23,094 bases of DNA from Hymenopellis radicata (lineage: Eukaryota > Basidiomycota > Agaricomycetes > Agaricales > Physalacriaceae), in assembly GCA_015501595.1 (NCBI GenBank), contig JADNRX010000778.1, positions 1-23,094 of the forward strand. Reading direction: 5' to 3'. The stretch's first letter is position 1. The number at the start of each line of letters is the position of its first letter. Position numbers and translations under genes: made by a program. A model generated the notes under the pieces. That model did no database searches. It worked only from the letters and a program-made list of their open reading frames with translations, and had not been told where the DNA came from. Below are positions 1-9,177 of this stretch, piece by piece.

Positions 1-830
1 AGGGACGTATCGCAGACGCTGAAGGTCGGTGCCACTTCCACGAGGTACATGTGTCCGCTTAGAGATGCATGCTGGACAGATACAATGGTCGTGAAGTCGA
101 CATGCAAGTTCTCCCTTGTGAACTTGGAGATGCCTGTCTCGGTCCAGTCTAGGGGGGCTTGGCCTGGATATAAATGTTCGTTTACGGGGATGAAGGTAAA
201 GGCAATGACCGGTCGGCGCGCTTGTTCCATGTGCGATGTGACGGTCCATTCTGTCCAGCCGATGAGGTGGTCAACTCCTAGACCTTCGGTACTTGGCCAT
301 TCCCCGAGGACGACGCGTAGCTCGCTGATGATTGTCTTATTGTGTTCAGCTAGACCCTGATGATTGAGTTGATACAGAGCAGCATTTCCGTCGGCTTCCT
401 CGAGTTCGGAATTAGTTTCGTTCGACGACTGTAGAATGGAGAATCAGTTCTAATGTTTTACCATATGGCAAAGTATATACTACCTGGCTTTCCGAAGCTG
501 ATTCTTCTGCCTTTCGGGATTGTGGATGACCCGCACGTTGAACTATCGTGTTCGTCCTCTGGGGTACTCCCGGACTAGAAAATGGAGTTGACGTGTCTGA
601 ATCCTGTTCAAGAAGAAGGGCTTACCGAGTGCTGGCGCTTCAATTCTCTGCCTCTTTGACTTCACAACATTATCGCTGCCACTTGAGTCAACTGAAGAGA
701 TAGACGGCTTTCGGCTTCGTTTCAGCCCGAGTAGAGTGACTGTTTGGATTGCGGAGTCGGAGCCTCCAGCACTCGAAGGCAATTTCTCCTTTCTTCGAGC
801 TCTAATCAACGAAATTGCGTGTCCGATCTT
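1..830 (-). CDS. Unrecognised spliced gene, 3' part cut by the left window edge
   Basis: I do not recognise this protein. Reading the minus strand, a stop-free frame runs from 830 to a possible donor at 665 (GTGAAG). It continues in an exon 603-484 and then in an exon 428 to the window edge, which alone gives 142 open codons. The introns would be 665-604 (62 nt) and 483-429 (55 nt, acceptor TTCTACAG), and all junctions keep phase 0. The first part is basic and serine-rich (a KRSRKP stretch resembles a nuclear localisation signal, then SSVDSSGSD). The middle is acidic and polar. The last exon looks like a folded domain rich in aromatic and hydrophobic residues. The start is unknown; the frame closes upstream at 831-833. 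It could be a separate gene or a downstream part of the RNase H-like locus, but a TGA at 881-883 separates the two. Confidence 0.4.
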
Positions 831-880
831 TTAGTAACGATGTCAGCTCCTCCCATTCACGGTCAGGAAGGGGCAAGTGA

Positions 881-1626
881 TCAGCCCGCGTCTAGCAAGT
901 CGTGCGCGCCGTTATTGCCAACAATTCCAGAATGCCCGGGTATCCATTCCAATGAAATCTGGACGTTTTTGCATACCAACGCATTAAGCTTGAGCGCGGT
1001 GATGTATTGAACGAGAGGCTTGTACTTCTTGTCGCCCCTAATTGTGGGGACTGAGAACGGTAATCTCTGGGACGGCACGAGATTAGCCACTTTGACGACC
1101 GAACCATCATAGCATAGCATACCTAGGAAGACATTCAAACAGTCGGTCTTTACAATAAAGTGACTATCCTTGAGGACGCTTTCACATTCATTTTGAGCAT
1201 CGATTTCTTCCAAAAAAACAATCAAAGCCTCGTCAAGACAGTAAGCACTAGGTCGATGGATAGAAGCACCACAACGTACCTGAAATTCAGAACGGACACT
1301 GTCAGACGACCCCAACATCCTGCGATATATTTCTGTTGAAGGAGATGGATACAAAAAAAAGGGAAACGTGCAAATTTCAGCCATTCACCTTGCATCGTTG
1401 CATCCCCACCACACGCCCACTCCGGCCGGGCCACATGCCATCCTTGCTTCTTGTTATGCTTTTTCACGCTTCCGTCGATGAAGATCTCTACGCATTGGGC
1501 ATGAGGAACTGGTAGATCGTGGTTCATGGACAAGGCGAAGTTGTACACGTGATCGATTCTTTTTCCTTTTCGGCCGTAGTAGTACGTACACTTGACGTAC
1601 ACTGTGACTTTGTTAAGTTTTCCCAT
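881..1626 (-). CDS. RNase H-like domain protein, two exons
   Basis: The ATG is at 1626. Exon 1 (1626-1389) joins exon 2 (1332-881) across a 56-nt intron with a GTGAAT donor and a pyrimidine-rich tract before CAACAG, giving 229 aa. RNase H fold motifs appear in order: IFIDGS near residue 50 (first Asp), a Glu in the DEALIVFLEE helix, FIVKTDC (third Asp), and WIPGHSGIVGNNG near the C-terminus. The family cleaves the RNA strand of RNA-DNA hybrids. Such stand-alone domains in fungi often come from the RNase H part of LINE-type retroelements, but no reverse transcriptase is seen next to it. At the usual last Asp (GNxxAD) the sequence reads GNNGAHD, so His takes the canonical place and Asp is one residue later. 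Activity is therefore uncertain. Confidence 0.6.
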
Positions 1627-1677
1627 TGCTTATATTTCCAACGGTATTGATTCAATTAAATTATTGATTGCTGATGG

Positions 1678-2175
1678 GAGCCTGAACTCTTTGTGCGCTT
1701 TATCTTCATGACGTTCCGAGTTCGCCGACGCCATCGACCTCGGCTACGACCCCCACTGCTTCTCGAATCCGCGACGCGGACAACAACATTCCGTATTAGT
1801 ACGTACCAATTTGAGGTCAACAGGAAGTTCTTCCTCACCGAATCGTTCATCGCTGAATCCCCTGCTAATGACATCGTTACGCGTGCCACCTTGCGTGCCA
1901 CACGTGTCCGTGAATATGACCCCGTCAAGGGCACGTTCATCGGCCTGAATAGCGTTGTTCTCAAAGACGTCTGGCTCTTCTCCGATGTCCAAGGAGGAAA
2001 AGCTATCTACGACGAGATCCTCCGGGCGCTCAAGAAAGTGGACGCCACAGGTGTGGGAAACCAGCCTCTATTCGGTAAAAGATCGGCTGCGGATATTCAG
2101 AAGTTGAGAAAGCTTCTTCTAATGACGCCACAAAACACTATGGTCCACATACCACGCAGTTCTTCCTGTCCTTGG
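1678..2175 (+). pseudogene. Decayed FunK1 kinase fragment (copy 1)
   Basis: This matches the exon of the intact FunK1 gene (12926-15315) that begins EPEHLIRF. Here the start reads EPELFVRFIFMTF (from about 1679). The reading shifts frame to EFADAIDLGYDP, shifts again after a run of five C (about 1750), meets a TAG near 1797, and crosses a GTACGTAC tandem repeat near 1799-1806. It then reads openly as FEVNRKFFLTESFIAESPA and on through VVLKDVW, the kinase Lys motif. No exons for the N-terminal region, the HRD-like loop or the C-lobe are present. It is therefore a one-exon remnant. At DNA level it is closely related to the pseudogene at 20290-21865 (shared AGCGTTGTTCTCAAAGACG), so the two are recent paralogues. 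Confidence 0.75.
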
Positions 2176-2229
2176 CCTCGTTGGGGGTTCCGTCACCGAC
2201 TCTGGGGTCGATTGCGTTCTTGGGTTTGA

Positions 2230-2430
2230 ATAGCGGGAGCTTAAGATCGTCTCGGTAACAGGCTTAGGATGTTTTGAAGATGACGAGTTAGCATTTTATG
2301 TTTGGCAGTTGAGACAGATCAAGGCGAAGAGGATGGTCAAGACGATCCATCTCGAGACCATGACAGAAGGTAGCGTGTTTGCAAGCGCCACATCGCTTCC
2401 CGTGAGAATCGACGCGGCGTACCATCTATC
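2230..2430 (+). pseudogene. Fragment of an unknown protein family (copy A)
   Basis: An open stretch reads ELKIVSVTGLGCFEDDELA, then FYVWQLRQIKAKRMVKTIH, then LETMTEGSVFASATSLP. I do not recognise the family. Two related copies are in the window: copy B (18806-19030), where the two halves lie in opposite orientations, and copy C on the minus strand at 16830-17223. The part at 2309-2405 matches 18809-18904 at roughly 90% by eye. The part at 2232-2285 matches the reverse complement of about 18973-19025. No start codon, stop or splice context supports a complete gene. It directly follows the FunK1 fragment on the same strand, so both may have been copied here together. Confidence 0.55.
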
Positions 2431-2508
2431 TGATCTCTATTATTACAATGGCGTATTACTATACAACAGTGTACGACTACATATAAATACAAAATTAACA
2501 AACATTGG

Positions 2509-4283
2509 TCATATAATAAAACGAAGTTTGGTATCCTATAGAACACAGTACGGTCAAGCTTCTGTTCAACGCTGCATTCGAAGAGCAAGAACTCACAATC
2601 CGATGAGAGCTAGCCAGCTGAGGCGTCTGCTTGTACTGAGGATATAGAATCTGGCGGATGGACTTGAGCAGTCCCTGGTAAGACTGATTGCGATTCTTCT
2701 TCAACGCGGTTATGAACGCCTGCCAATACCAGAATGCTCAGTAGCCGTACCCACCAACGTAGATCAAAAGCACCGACATAGCTCATCGCGCCGACGGGGA
2801 CACCGCCTTGAAAAGTATCGGCACTTTTCTGACCATCCATACAACCCGACCAGCATATCTAATTCGTTTATCATCAACCACACGTAGAGAAGAGAACCCG
2901 CCACTCACCACGTCCGCAGAACTTTTCTTCGCCTCCCAAGCTTGGCGAGAAACGAGCACTTTCATGTTACCCTGAGTGTCGTACTGTGCTGGTATAAGAT
3001 ACTAGTCGTACTAGACGTTTGAGAAGACGAACGTACACCGTATGGTAGATCTGCAACCGGTACCGGTGATGAGCCCGGACCAAGTTGAAAAGGATATTGC
3101 GTACCCAATACAGTTCCAGAATGACAACACTTCAAGGTCATGAGTAAACGGAGTTCAGCCTTTGCACAGAGGACTCACATCAAATAATGCCTATAGTTCA
3201 TTCGCTGATGAGCGAGTGAAAGTAGACGAGAAAAAAACAGCACGCACAGTCAACCGACAGCCCATGGGCAGAGGCCGAACCAGGAGTTCGTGCATAAACT
3301 ACTCAATCATCAGACGTGCTGTTGAAAAGGAAATGGGCGGAACGAACATCATCAATAATGAATCCCGCCGTCCGGTAGTCAACTGGGTATATGACTAGTA
3401 GGGAATCATCATAAGCCCGGGTTAACCGAGTGTGGCACAGCATAACGCACCATCGTCGAATCCATCAAGCTCGTCCCCTGACAGATCCCGCGTCCGTCCG
3501 CCGTGGCCCGAATCTTCAGACAATCGAGTCAGTCCGCGGATACACATAAGCGAGAAGGGGACTTGCAATGAAAGAACAGCGAGTCGTGAGATCGCGCGTC
3601 TTTGACTAGCCATGCCATCGCAGCGAGTATATTCTTCCTCGTAGGTTGACGCCGATGGTTCGGGTTGTCGTCCGTCAAAACGATGATGTCCTCCTTCCGA
3701 TACCCGCAATGACCTTCCGCCATTAAACATCTCAGTGCAAAGAGTCGAGAAACCCAAAAGACTCACGTGTGAGAAACTCGTAAACGTGGCGTGCATCATT
3801 GATGCATCCCCTCAGCTCACGCGAGTGGCCGTAATAGTTGATGCCGATCTATAAGCGGGAGGGATTAGCATCACACGACGAAGGCTTCGCGAGCGACTCG
3901 TGGGGACCCACACACACGGCTTTCTTGCGTCCAGTGCACTTCGAGTATTGGAAGAGATGCGCGGCGGCGCGTCGCATCAACCCGCGGTCATGATTCTCGT
4001 AAGCAAGTCGTGTCGTCTGATCTTCGTAGGTGGTATGTCGCGCAGGAGGGTGCACGTACGTATGCTGTGGAGGAGCGGGGACGTAGGTGGATGTCGGGTA
4101 CGCATACTGCGAAGGCGGATGCGCGTATGCATAATGTGAACCTGGACGCCCGTATGTAGGATACCGATCCTCAACCACCGACGAGAGCGCGCGCGATGAG
4201 CCGGGGCGGGAGCCATATGCCATAGACACGTCTGGGGAAACAAAGTAATTCGTATGATGAGAGAAATCCAAATGGTAGTACAT
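2509..4283 (-). CDS. Type I metacaspase A, 13 exons
   Basis: Metacaspases are Cys-His proteases of the caspase fold that cleave after Arg or Lys; in fungi they act in stress responses and protein quality control. The exons are 4283-3912, 3848-3767, 3713-3567, 3513-3451, 3394-3348, 3298-3248, 3190-3179, 3129-3105, 3050-3037, 2983-2909, 2858-2778, 2719-2597 and 2535-2509. They sum to 1119 nt (372 aa) with every phase consistent. Residues 1 to about 105 are a Tyr/Pro/His-rich prodomain. [14 protein letters not shown] then leads into IGINYYG. The catalytic His is in HYSGHGG (H204) and the catalytic Cys in LFDCCHSG (C260). The protein ends [11 protein letters not shown], the conserved metacaspase tail. 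The start was chosen as MYYHLDF because metacaspase B begins MYHHWKE; an in-frame ATG 21 codons upstream (4346) is possible. Confidence 0.9.
3051..3104 (-). other. 54-nt in-frame intron just after the catalytic-Cys motif of metacaspase A
   Basis: The donor is GTACGC after ACTGTATTGG and the acceptor is GTTGCAG before ATCTACC. Splicing gives [12 protein letters not shown], matching [12 protein letters not shown] in metacaspase B, whose single 39-nt exon equals the 25 + 14 nt of A. The intron length is divisible by three and contains no stop, so unspliced mRNA would carry 18 extra residues beside the active site. The downstream exon (3050-3037) is only 14 nt. Confidence 0.8.
3179..3190 (-). other. 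12-nt micro-exon of metacaspase A
   Basis: GCATTATTTGAT encodes ALFD between an acceptor (CTATAG) and a donor (GTGAGT). It joins CRLT to CCHSG, giving the family consensus before the catalytic Cys. The same 12-nt exon is present in metacaspase B at 5527-5538 (GCATTGTTCGAT). Confidence 0.85.
3514..3566 (-). other. GC-AG intron in metacaspase A, inside the catalytic-His motif
   Basis: The minus strand reads CATT then GCAAGT at the donor and CTGAAG at the acceptor, 53 nt in all. Removing it rebuilds the Tyr codon of HYSGHGG. GCAAGT is the usual form of a GC donor. Metacaspase B has no intron here: its single 210-nt exon equals the 147 + 63 nt of A. If the intron were retained, a TGA would follow within about 13 codons, before the catalytic Cys. 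Confidence 0.85.
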
Positions 4284-4933
4284 GTTGAACGAACGAATGG
4301 CACAAGGAGCGGAATGTGGCTGAACGAGCGACACTTTAAGAGACAACGCCGGTGGGCACCACGACGGGAGGGTTTCACTACGGACAATGCAGCGCGGTTA
4401 TAATGGAGGGTACAGCATGGATCAGCTGACTCCACGTAACAGCAGCTAGAAATGCAAAAGGCCGATATAGGACAGGAGATCACTCGTCCCGTTTTATGCA
4501 AATTCGGATCTTCTTGCCCTGGGTTTGTCGCAGCTCTGTGGCCAAGACCTGAAAGGATGGGAAGCATGAGATGAATTAGTGGTAAACAGCCCACATATAA
4601 TTCGCCTCCCTCGCGCACGACGATGCAACAAGCCTCCGGAGAGGAGTCGGTCCAAGGAATGCAGCCCAGGCAACCTGTTTGAGACGGCGTCATCATCCGA
4701 GGCGCCTCGAAAAGCTTTCCCCATATGGACTGGTTCCTCGAACCAGCCTCCGTTACAGTATTCCCTTAGCCGCCGGCGTAGGAGAAGCAATTTCGGCGTC
4801 CTGGGCATTGCGATGAGTACCACCGCTGACGTTGCTTCGGGGGAACAAGGTATCGGAGGCGTCCAGGTTTCTCGGAGTTCAATTCCGCAAAATACCATCA
4901 GTTCGCGAACACGATGTTATTAGAAAATGATTA
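4284..4933. other. Intergenic, between the metacaspases
   Basis: These 650 bp separate the stop of metacaspase B from the start of metacaspase A. Open frames here lack splice partners or recognisable motifs, and I see no gene. It must hold the 3' end of B and the promoter and 5' leader of A. Confidence 0.5.
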
Positions 4934-6386
4934 TCATATAATGAAGCGTATTTTAGTGTCCTATGATCGAACGGCATTGAGAGTTCATGCAAGACATCGA
5001 CTGACAGATCACTCACAATACGATGCGAGCTACCCAACTGTGGGGTCTGGCTGTATCTTGGATATAGAATTGTGCGAACAGATTTCAGCAGTCCTTGGTA
5101 GGACTGATTATGGTTGGCCCTTAGCGACTTTATGAATGCCTGGAAAAGCTCAGTTGTCGATATCTGCAGAATGTCGTCGGTGCTCACATAGCTCATGGCT
5201 CCGACCGCGACGCCTCCTTGAAATGTATCGGCGCTTGTCTGACCGTCCTTACTACCGGACCAACAGATCTACCAGAGTTGGGAAAGGGAAAGACGAGAAA
5301 ATAGTGGAGACGCACAACATCTGCTGAACTCATTTTCTTCCGGTAAGCCTTCTGGGTGACTTGCAGCGTTAGATTTCCGTGCGTGTCATACTATACTGAC
5401 ACTGAATTTCATCTCACAAAAAGGAATGTGGAACATACGCTGAATGGAAGATCGAGGACTGTCCCCGAGTGACAGCACTATACATAGATCAGAGTCAGAG
5501 GAACAAGGCGCTAGCTGGTAACGTACATCGAACAATGCCTGATACAGATCAGTTCCAAACTAGAGACCAGCAGCGAATGAAACCCACCGTTAGCCGACAG
5601 CCCATCGGAAGCGGTCGTACCAGGAAGTCATGGAGAATCTACGTCCATACCATCAGCCATGATTCCACGACCAACTTTGCCACAGACTCACATCATCAAT
5701 GATCGATCCGTGTTCTAGATAATCCATTGGGTAAATAACTAGCCCAACTCTGTTAGCAATGGACACACTAAATCACACATACCCACCTTCATCAAACCCC
5801 GATATCTCATCCCCGTCCAAATCACGCGTCCGCCCGCCATGCCCAGAGTAATGGAAGAACAGCGAATCATGCGCATGCGCGTCTTGCACCAGCCACCGCA
5901 TAGCGCCAAGCATATTCGCCTTCGTCGGCCACCGGCGCTTATTTGCATCCCCATCAGTCAGCACCATTATGTTCTCGTTCTTATAATTGCAATGGTCTAA
6001 TTCACATCCGTCAGTGAAAAGGGGAGACAACAAACCATATACACGCACTCAAGAGAAAGTCGTGCACATGACGCGCGTCGTTGATGCAGCCTTTGAGCTC
6101 GTGCTTCTGGCCTATGTAGTTGATTCCGATCTAGCCCAGGCAAGAGCAGCAATCAGTCACCGGTCATGCTAAGGCTCCGATGAGGGAGCGGAGAAGGACA
6201 TACGCAGAGAGCCTTCTTGCGCCCGGTGCACTTGGAGTATTGGAACATGTGGCGGACGACGTCCTTTAGCCCGCGGTCAACGTCGTCCTGGAATTCCGAA
6301 CCGACGTGTTGCGACCCGCTCGGACCAACCTCACGACTAGATGAGGCTGCATGGCCATTGTGGTTCTCCTTCCAGTGGTGGTACAT
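4934..6386 (-). CDS. Type I metacaspase B, 11 exons
   Basis: The exons are 6386-6204, 6130-6049, 5996-5787, 5738-5692, 5638-5588, 5538-5527, 5477-5439, 5390-5316, 5268-5188, 5139-5017 and 4960-4934, in total 930 nt (309 aa), all GT-AG and phase-consistent. [14 protein letters not shown] enters the p20-like domain. The catalytic His is in HYSGHGG (H141) and the catalytic Cys in LFDCCHSG (C197). [14 protein letters not shown] and the tail [11 protein letters not shown] are conserved. The N-terminal region is only about 45 residues and lacks the Tyr/Pro-rich prodomain of metacaspase A. Eight exon lengths are identical to those of A (82, 47, 51, 12, 75, 81, 123 and 27 nt), which shows a tandem duplication. 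The start MYHHWKE was chosen by analogy with A; an ATG 51 codons upstream in frame (6539) has no homology support. Confidence 0.92.
5527..5538 (-). other. 12-nt micro-exon of metacaspase B
   Basis: GCATTGTTCGAT (ALFD) is flanked by a TATCAG acceptor and a GTACGT donor, with 49-nt introns on each side. It is needed to read CRLT-ALFD-CCHSG and is shared with metacaspase A. Confidence 0.85.
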
Positions 6387-6879
6387 AGATTCTGGTGATA
6401 ATGTTGAAAGATAATGATAATAGTCCAAGCCGGCAAGTTGGTTATAAGTGGATATGAACAAGTCAAGCCGGACACAGAATAGTGCTGGAGAGGTGCTGAA
6501 ACAAGAGAGAGAAAGCCGAAATCGGTGTTGAGCTGTCACAGGTATAAGTACAGAAGCAAGAGAGGAAGCGGCAGACCCACGGTTGCCGTGCTATCCAAAT
6601 CCGGAAGCTTCCCTGACCGTGGCAAGCGCTTGGCCGTCTACAGGCCGTTTATGTGTTGTATTTCTACTTTACCCAGTTCCTACATCGAGGTCCGACGTGC
6701 GAATGAAAATCTGCATGATGGTGGTTTGTGACAAGAGGAACTTGAGTGCCGATCATGATCGAATGCTCAAAAGTGGGGATGTAGACAGCTATTTTTATAT
6801 TGCCTCATGCCACAGTCAAAGACAGTCAACCGCCTTTTCAGTGGTGCGCATGGCAGCATGGTCCGCTGTTACCTTACAC
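6387..6879. other. Upstream region of metacaspase B
   Basis: About 490 bp lie between the metacaspase B start and the left inverted repeat of the mobile element. I see no gene here. It should contain the B promoter, placed next to the transposon end. Confidence 0.4.
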
Positions 6880-7061
6880 TACCGTAGGCGGATTGGTCGA
6901 GGTTGATTTTGGATTTCCGATTTTGGATTTCGGTCTAGGGTTACGTCGCGTGACCTTCTCAACCACTTTCTCGCGCCCACTCGTTTGCAGTCCACAGACC
7001 ACAGACCAGGGCTCTGCGTGAGATTACATGTGGCGCACATTGATACAGGGAATATATATGT
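6880..7061 (+). repeat. Left terminal inverted repeat
   Basis: It begins TACCGTAGGCGG and contains GGTCTAGGGTTACGTCGCG and TGTGGCGCACATT. It pairs with 8861-9028 in reverse complement. The inner third has diverged by indels. Confidence 0.8.
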
Positions 7062-8405
7062 GCCTTATTTGTCCGTTGACGATATCAGTCCGCCATGTTC
7101 GACAACACCGCCACCACGTAATCTTGGAACACCTGGGGAACACCGACGTCGCATACACGCTTTGGATGAGCGAAAGAAGGTGTTCACTATTCTCTTTTTT
7201 CTCAGCTTTTGTTATGAGGATGGCGCTTTGCTAACCTGGCAATCCCGCCATCCAGCCCAATGAAGTAAGTTCAATCTTACTTATCCTTTAACTAAGCGCG
7301 TCTAATACTTGTTACCCGTGTAGTAAGACGAGCGAGGAGGCCAGAATCTTTACGAAGGTATGCCGTCCGTCGGCAGGATTTCATTGCCTCCGGCTCACCT
7401 CACGAGTCACGACTAGAGTCTGAGCAGAAGGGCTTCGTCTTCATTGGTGTTCTTCATGCATATGTCGTCATTCTGCTCGCGCCACCGCTACATTCCGTGG
7501 ACTCGTCACTTGGCTGCGCGCCGGTGAATGTCGACTTTGCTAGTACGCGCCGGTCGTATTCCTGTCTACACGATGGTATGAGTCATGACCGCCAGACTCG
7601 CAAGTTCGGACAGTCGATTGAAATTCTGGACATTGGTGACCACCGTGGGAACACCTCGCTCTGCGGCGGGAGTTTTCTGGTCTCTGGACGCTCCGACGCT
7701 GAGTTTGAGTCTTTGAGACGACGCCCTGGCTCTGTGTCAAGCACCCTTTCCTCGGATGCATGACACCGTTGCTTGTAAGTCATCTCTATATCTGTTATTG
7801 GTGTTGTACTCACGATTCTTGTAGGATAGATAGTAACACCACGGATCCGCTGCCTGTAAGTACTTCCCGCTGTTCTTTGACATTTTATTACTTCTGTTTT
7901 GTTACTTGCAGCCTGGCAGGTTTGATCTTGACACTCTTCGTTCCCCTGGTGATGGCAACTGAGGACTCTTAGCCATGTATCTCTCTTGTCCGAGTAAGTC
8001 ATCTTCATGTGTGTTTGAATTTTCTAATGTTGTGGCATTTCCAGAAGGTATGGGAGACTCAGAGTACTTATGTGACGGGTTTCCGAGCCTGTGTGTTTGT
8101 CTTCTCTCAACTGTGATGACTAGACTCACCACCTGCAAGATAGACTGCAAACGATGGAACCTCGTATGCCGAGTTCGAACCGCGCCGCAATGTTAGTGTT
8201 AAGTATATCCTTTCGATTATGTGGACTGCGCAAGAACTCACCCCTTGTTGACAGGAATACTAGCTACATACATTTGCCCGCACTAAACTGACGGACCTCC
8301 ATCCACCCCGAGAAGAGCCGAGTCCATTGCGGGGAGAGCAGGTTGGGGCGCCAGCAAAGAGCCATAACGGTATCTGATTGCGGAATGAGTATGTCTGAAT
8401 ATCAG

Positions 8406-8666
8406 ACTACTGTATACTTTCGACCGGATGTTCAAATAACGCGTCACGCGGGCCTTCGAACCGAACTTATCCGCTTCCATAACGCATCACGGACCTCAAT
8501 TTCAGGGTCAGATGGCCTAAAACGGCAAAAATTTCGCTCCCGCCTATGGCGGGACGTCCAAATGCGGTAAGTCGGGGCTCCGTGCCTGACAACGAACTTA
8601 GTTCATATAAGTTCGTTGCATAACGCATCACAACCCGCGAACATCCGGTCGAAAGTATACAGTAGT
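8406..8666. mobile_element. Nested 261-bp MITE-like element
   Basis: The 28-bp ends are perfect inverted repeats beginning ACTACTGTATACTTTCGACC (8406-8433 and 8639-8666). The direct repeat ATCAG flanks both sides (8401-8405 and 8667-8671) and is a likely target duplication. The interior has repeated ATAACGC(A/G)TCAC motifs and an internal hairpin, and is too short to code. It sits inside the larger TIR element and so probably inserted later. Confidence 0.8.
8590..8618. repeat. Perfect 11-bp inverted repeat inside the MITE
   Basis: The arms CAACGAACTTA and TAAGTTCGTTG are separated by 7 nt. It could fold as a hairpin in DNA or RNA. Confidence 0.7.
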
Positions 8667-8860
8667 ATCAGATATTAAAGATATACACCTTAGCTTAATT
8701 TCTGTCTCCTTACCTCGCTTAGAACACAGAACCCCGGGAGATACAGCCCATTTCGTGGTGGAGTGCTGTGGTCAGACGCGATCAGTCAGCATCTCGATCT
8801 GGCGGCAAAGTGTTGTTGTGGTGCCTCCAGTACACCCGCATATAAATTTAGTACTTACAT

Positions 8861-9028
8861 ACATATATATTCACTATATAAATGTGCGCCACAATCTCAC
8901 TTGGAACGCAGTGGCCGGTCTGTGGTAGTGGGCGAGCGAAAGTGGTCGAGAAGGTCACGCGACGTAACCCTAGACCGAAATCCAAAATCGAAAATCGAAA
9001 ATCAACCTCGACCAATCCGCCTACGGTA
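8861..9028 (-). repeat. Right terminal inverted repeat
   Basis: This is the reverse complement of the left repeat. It ends CCGCCTACGGTA and is followed by CTTACA. A short GATTTTC unit is duplicated compared with the left copy. Confidence 0.8.
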
Positions 9029-9177
9029 CTTACATATAATACTTACCGAATTTGCAGAGATGTACATGCATACAGGAGAGCTTGAATTCCAACTATGTGA
9101 TGCAAATAGAATATATGAAGCACACTGTAGTATATACACTTGGGCCTTTGACAGATTGTAGGTTGTGTTATGTAGAT

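Larger units (their letters stand above)
6880..9028. mobile_element. Non-autonomous DNA transposon-like element with long TIRs
   Basis: The left end (TACCGTAGGCGGATTGGTCG) recurs in reverse complement at the right end. The first 100 bp or so of the two ends are nearly identical and weaker similarity extends to about 170-180 bp. CTTACA flanks both sides (6873-6878 and 9029-9034), a possible target duplication, though one extra base lies between it and the left TIR. A TA duplication is the other option. The interior shows several strong plus-strand intron-like signals, for example GTAAGT near 7264, 7777, 7857 and 7995, with TAG or CAG about 50 nt later. No long frame with transposase motifs was found. 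It lies between the promoter side of metacaspase B and the 3' end of PDK, about 150 bp from the PDK stop. The superfamily is not assigned. Confidence 0.75.

Noticed and set aside
49..360. Plus-strand 103-codon frame
   Set aside because: It is the shadow of the longer open minus-strand exon (428 to the edge), which has splice signals and better composition.
6930..6960. CTAGGGTTACG in the TIR, resembling a telomere unit
   Set aside because: The unit occurs once per TIR and is not tandem, so it is part of the transposon end and not an interstitial telomere.
8165..8185. GAGTTCGAACC, resembling a tRNA B box
   Set aside because: No paired acceptor stem, anticodon arm or A box fits around it. No tRNA was found in the window.
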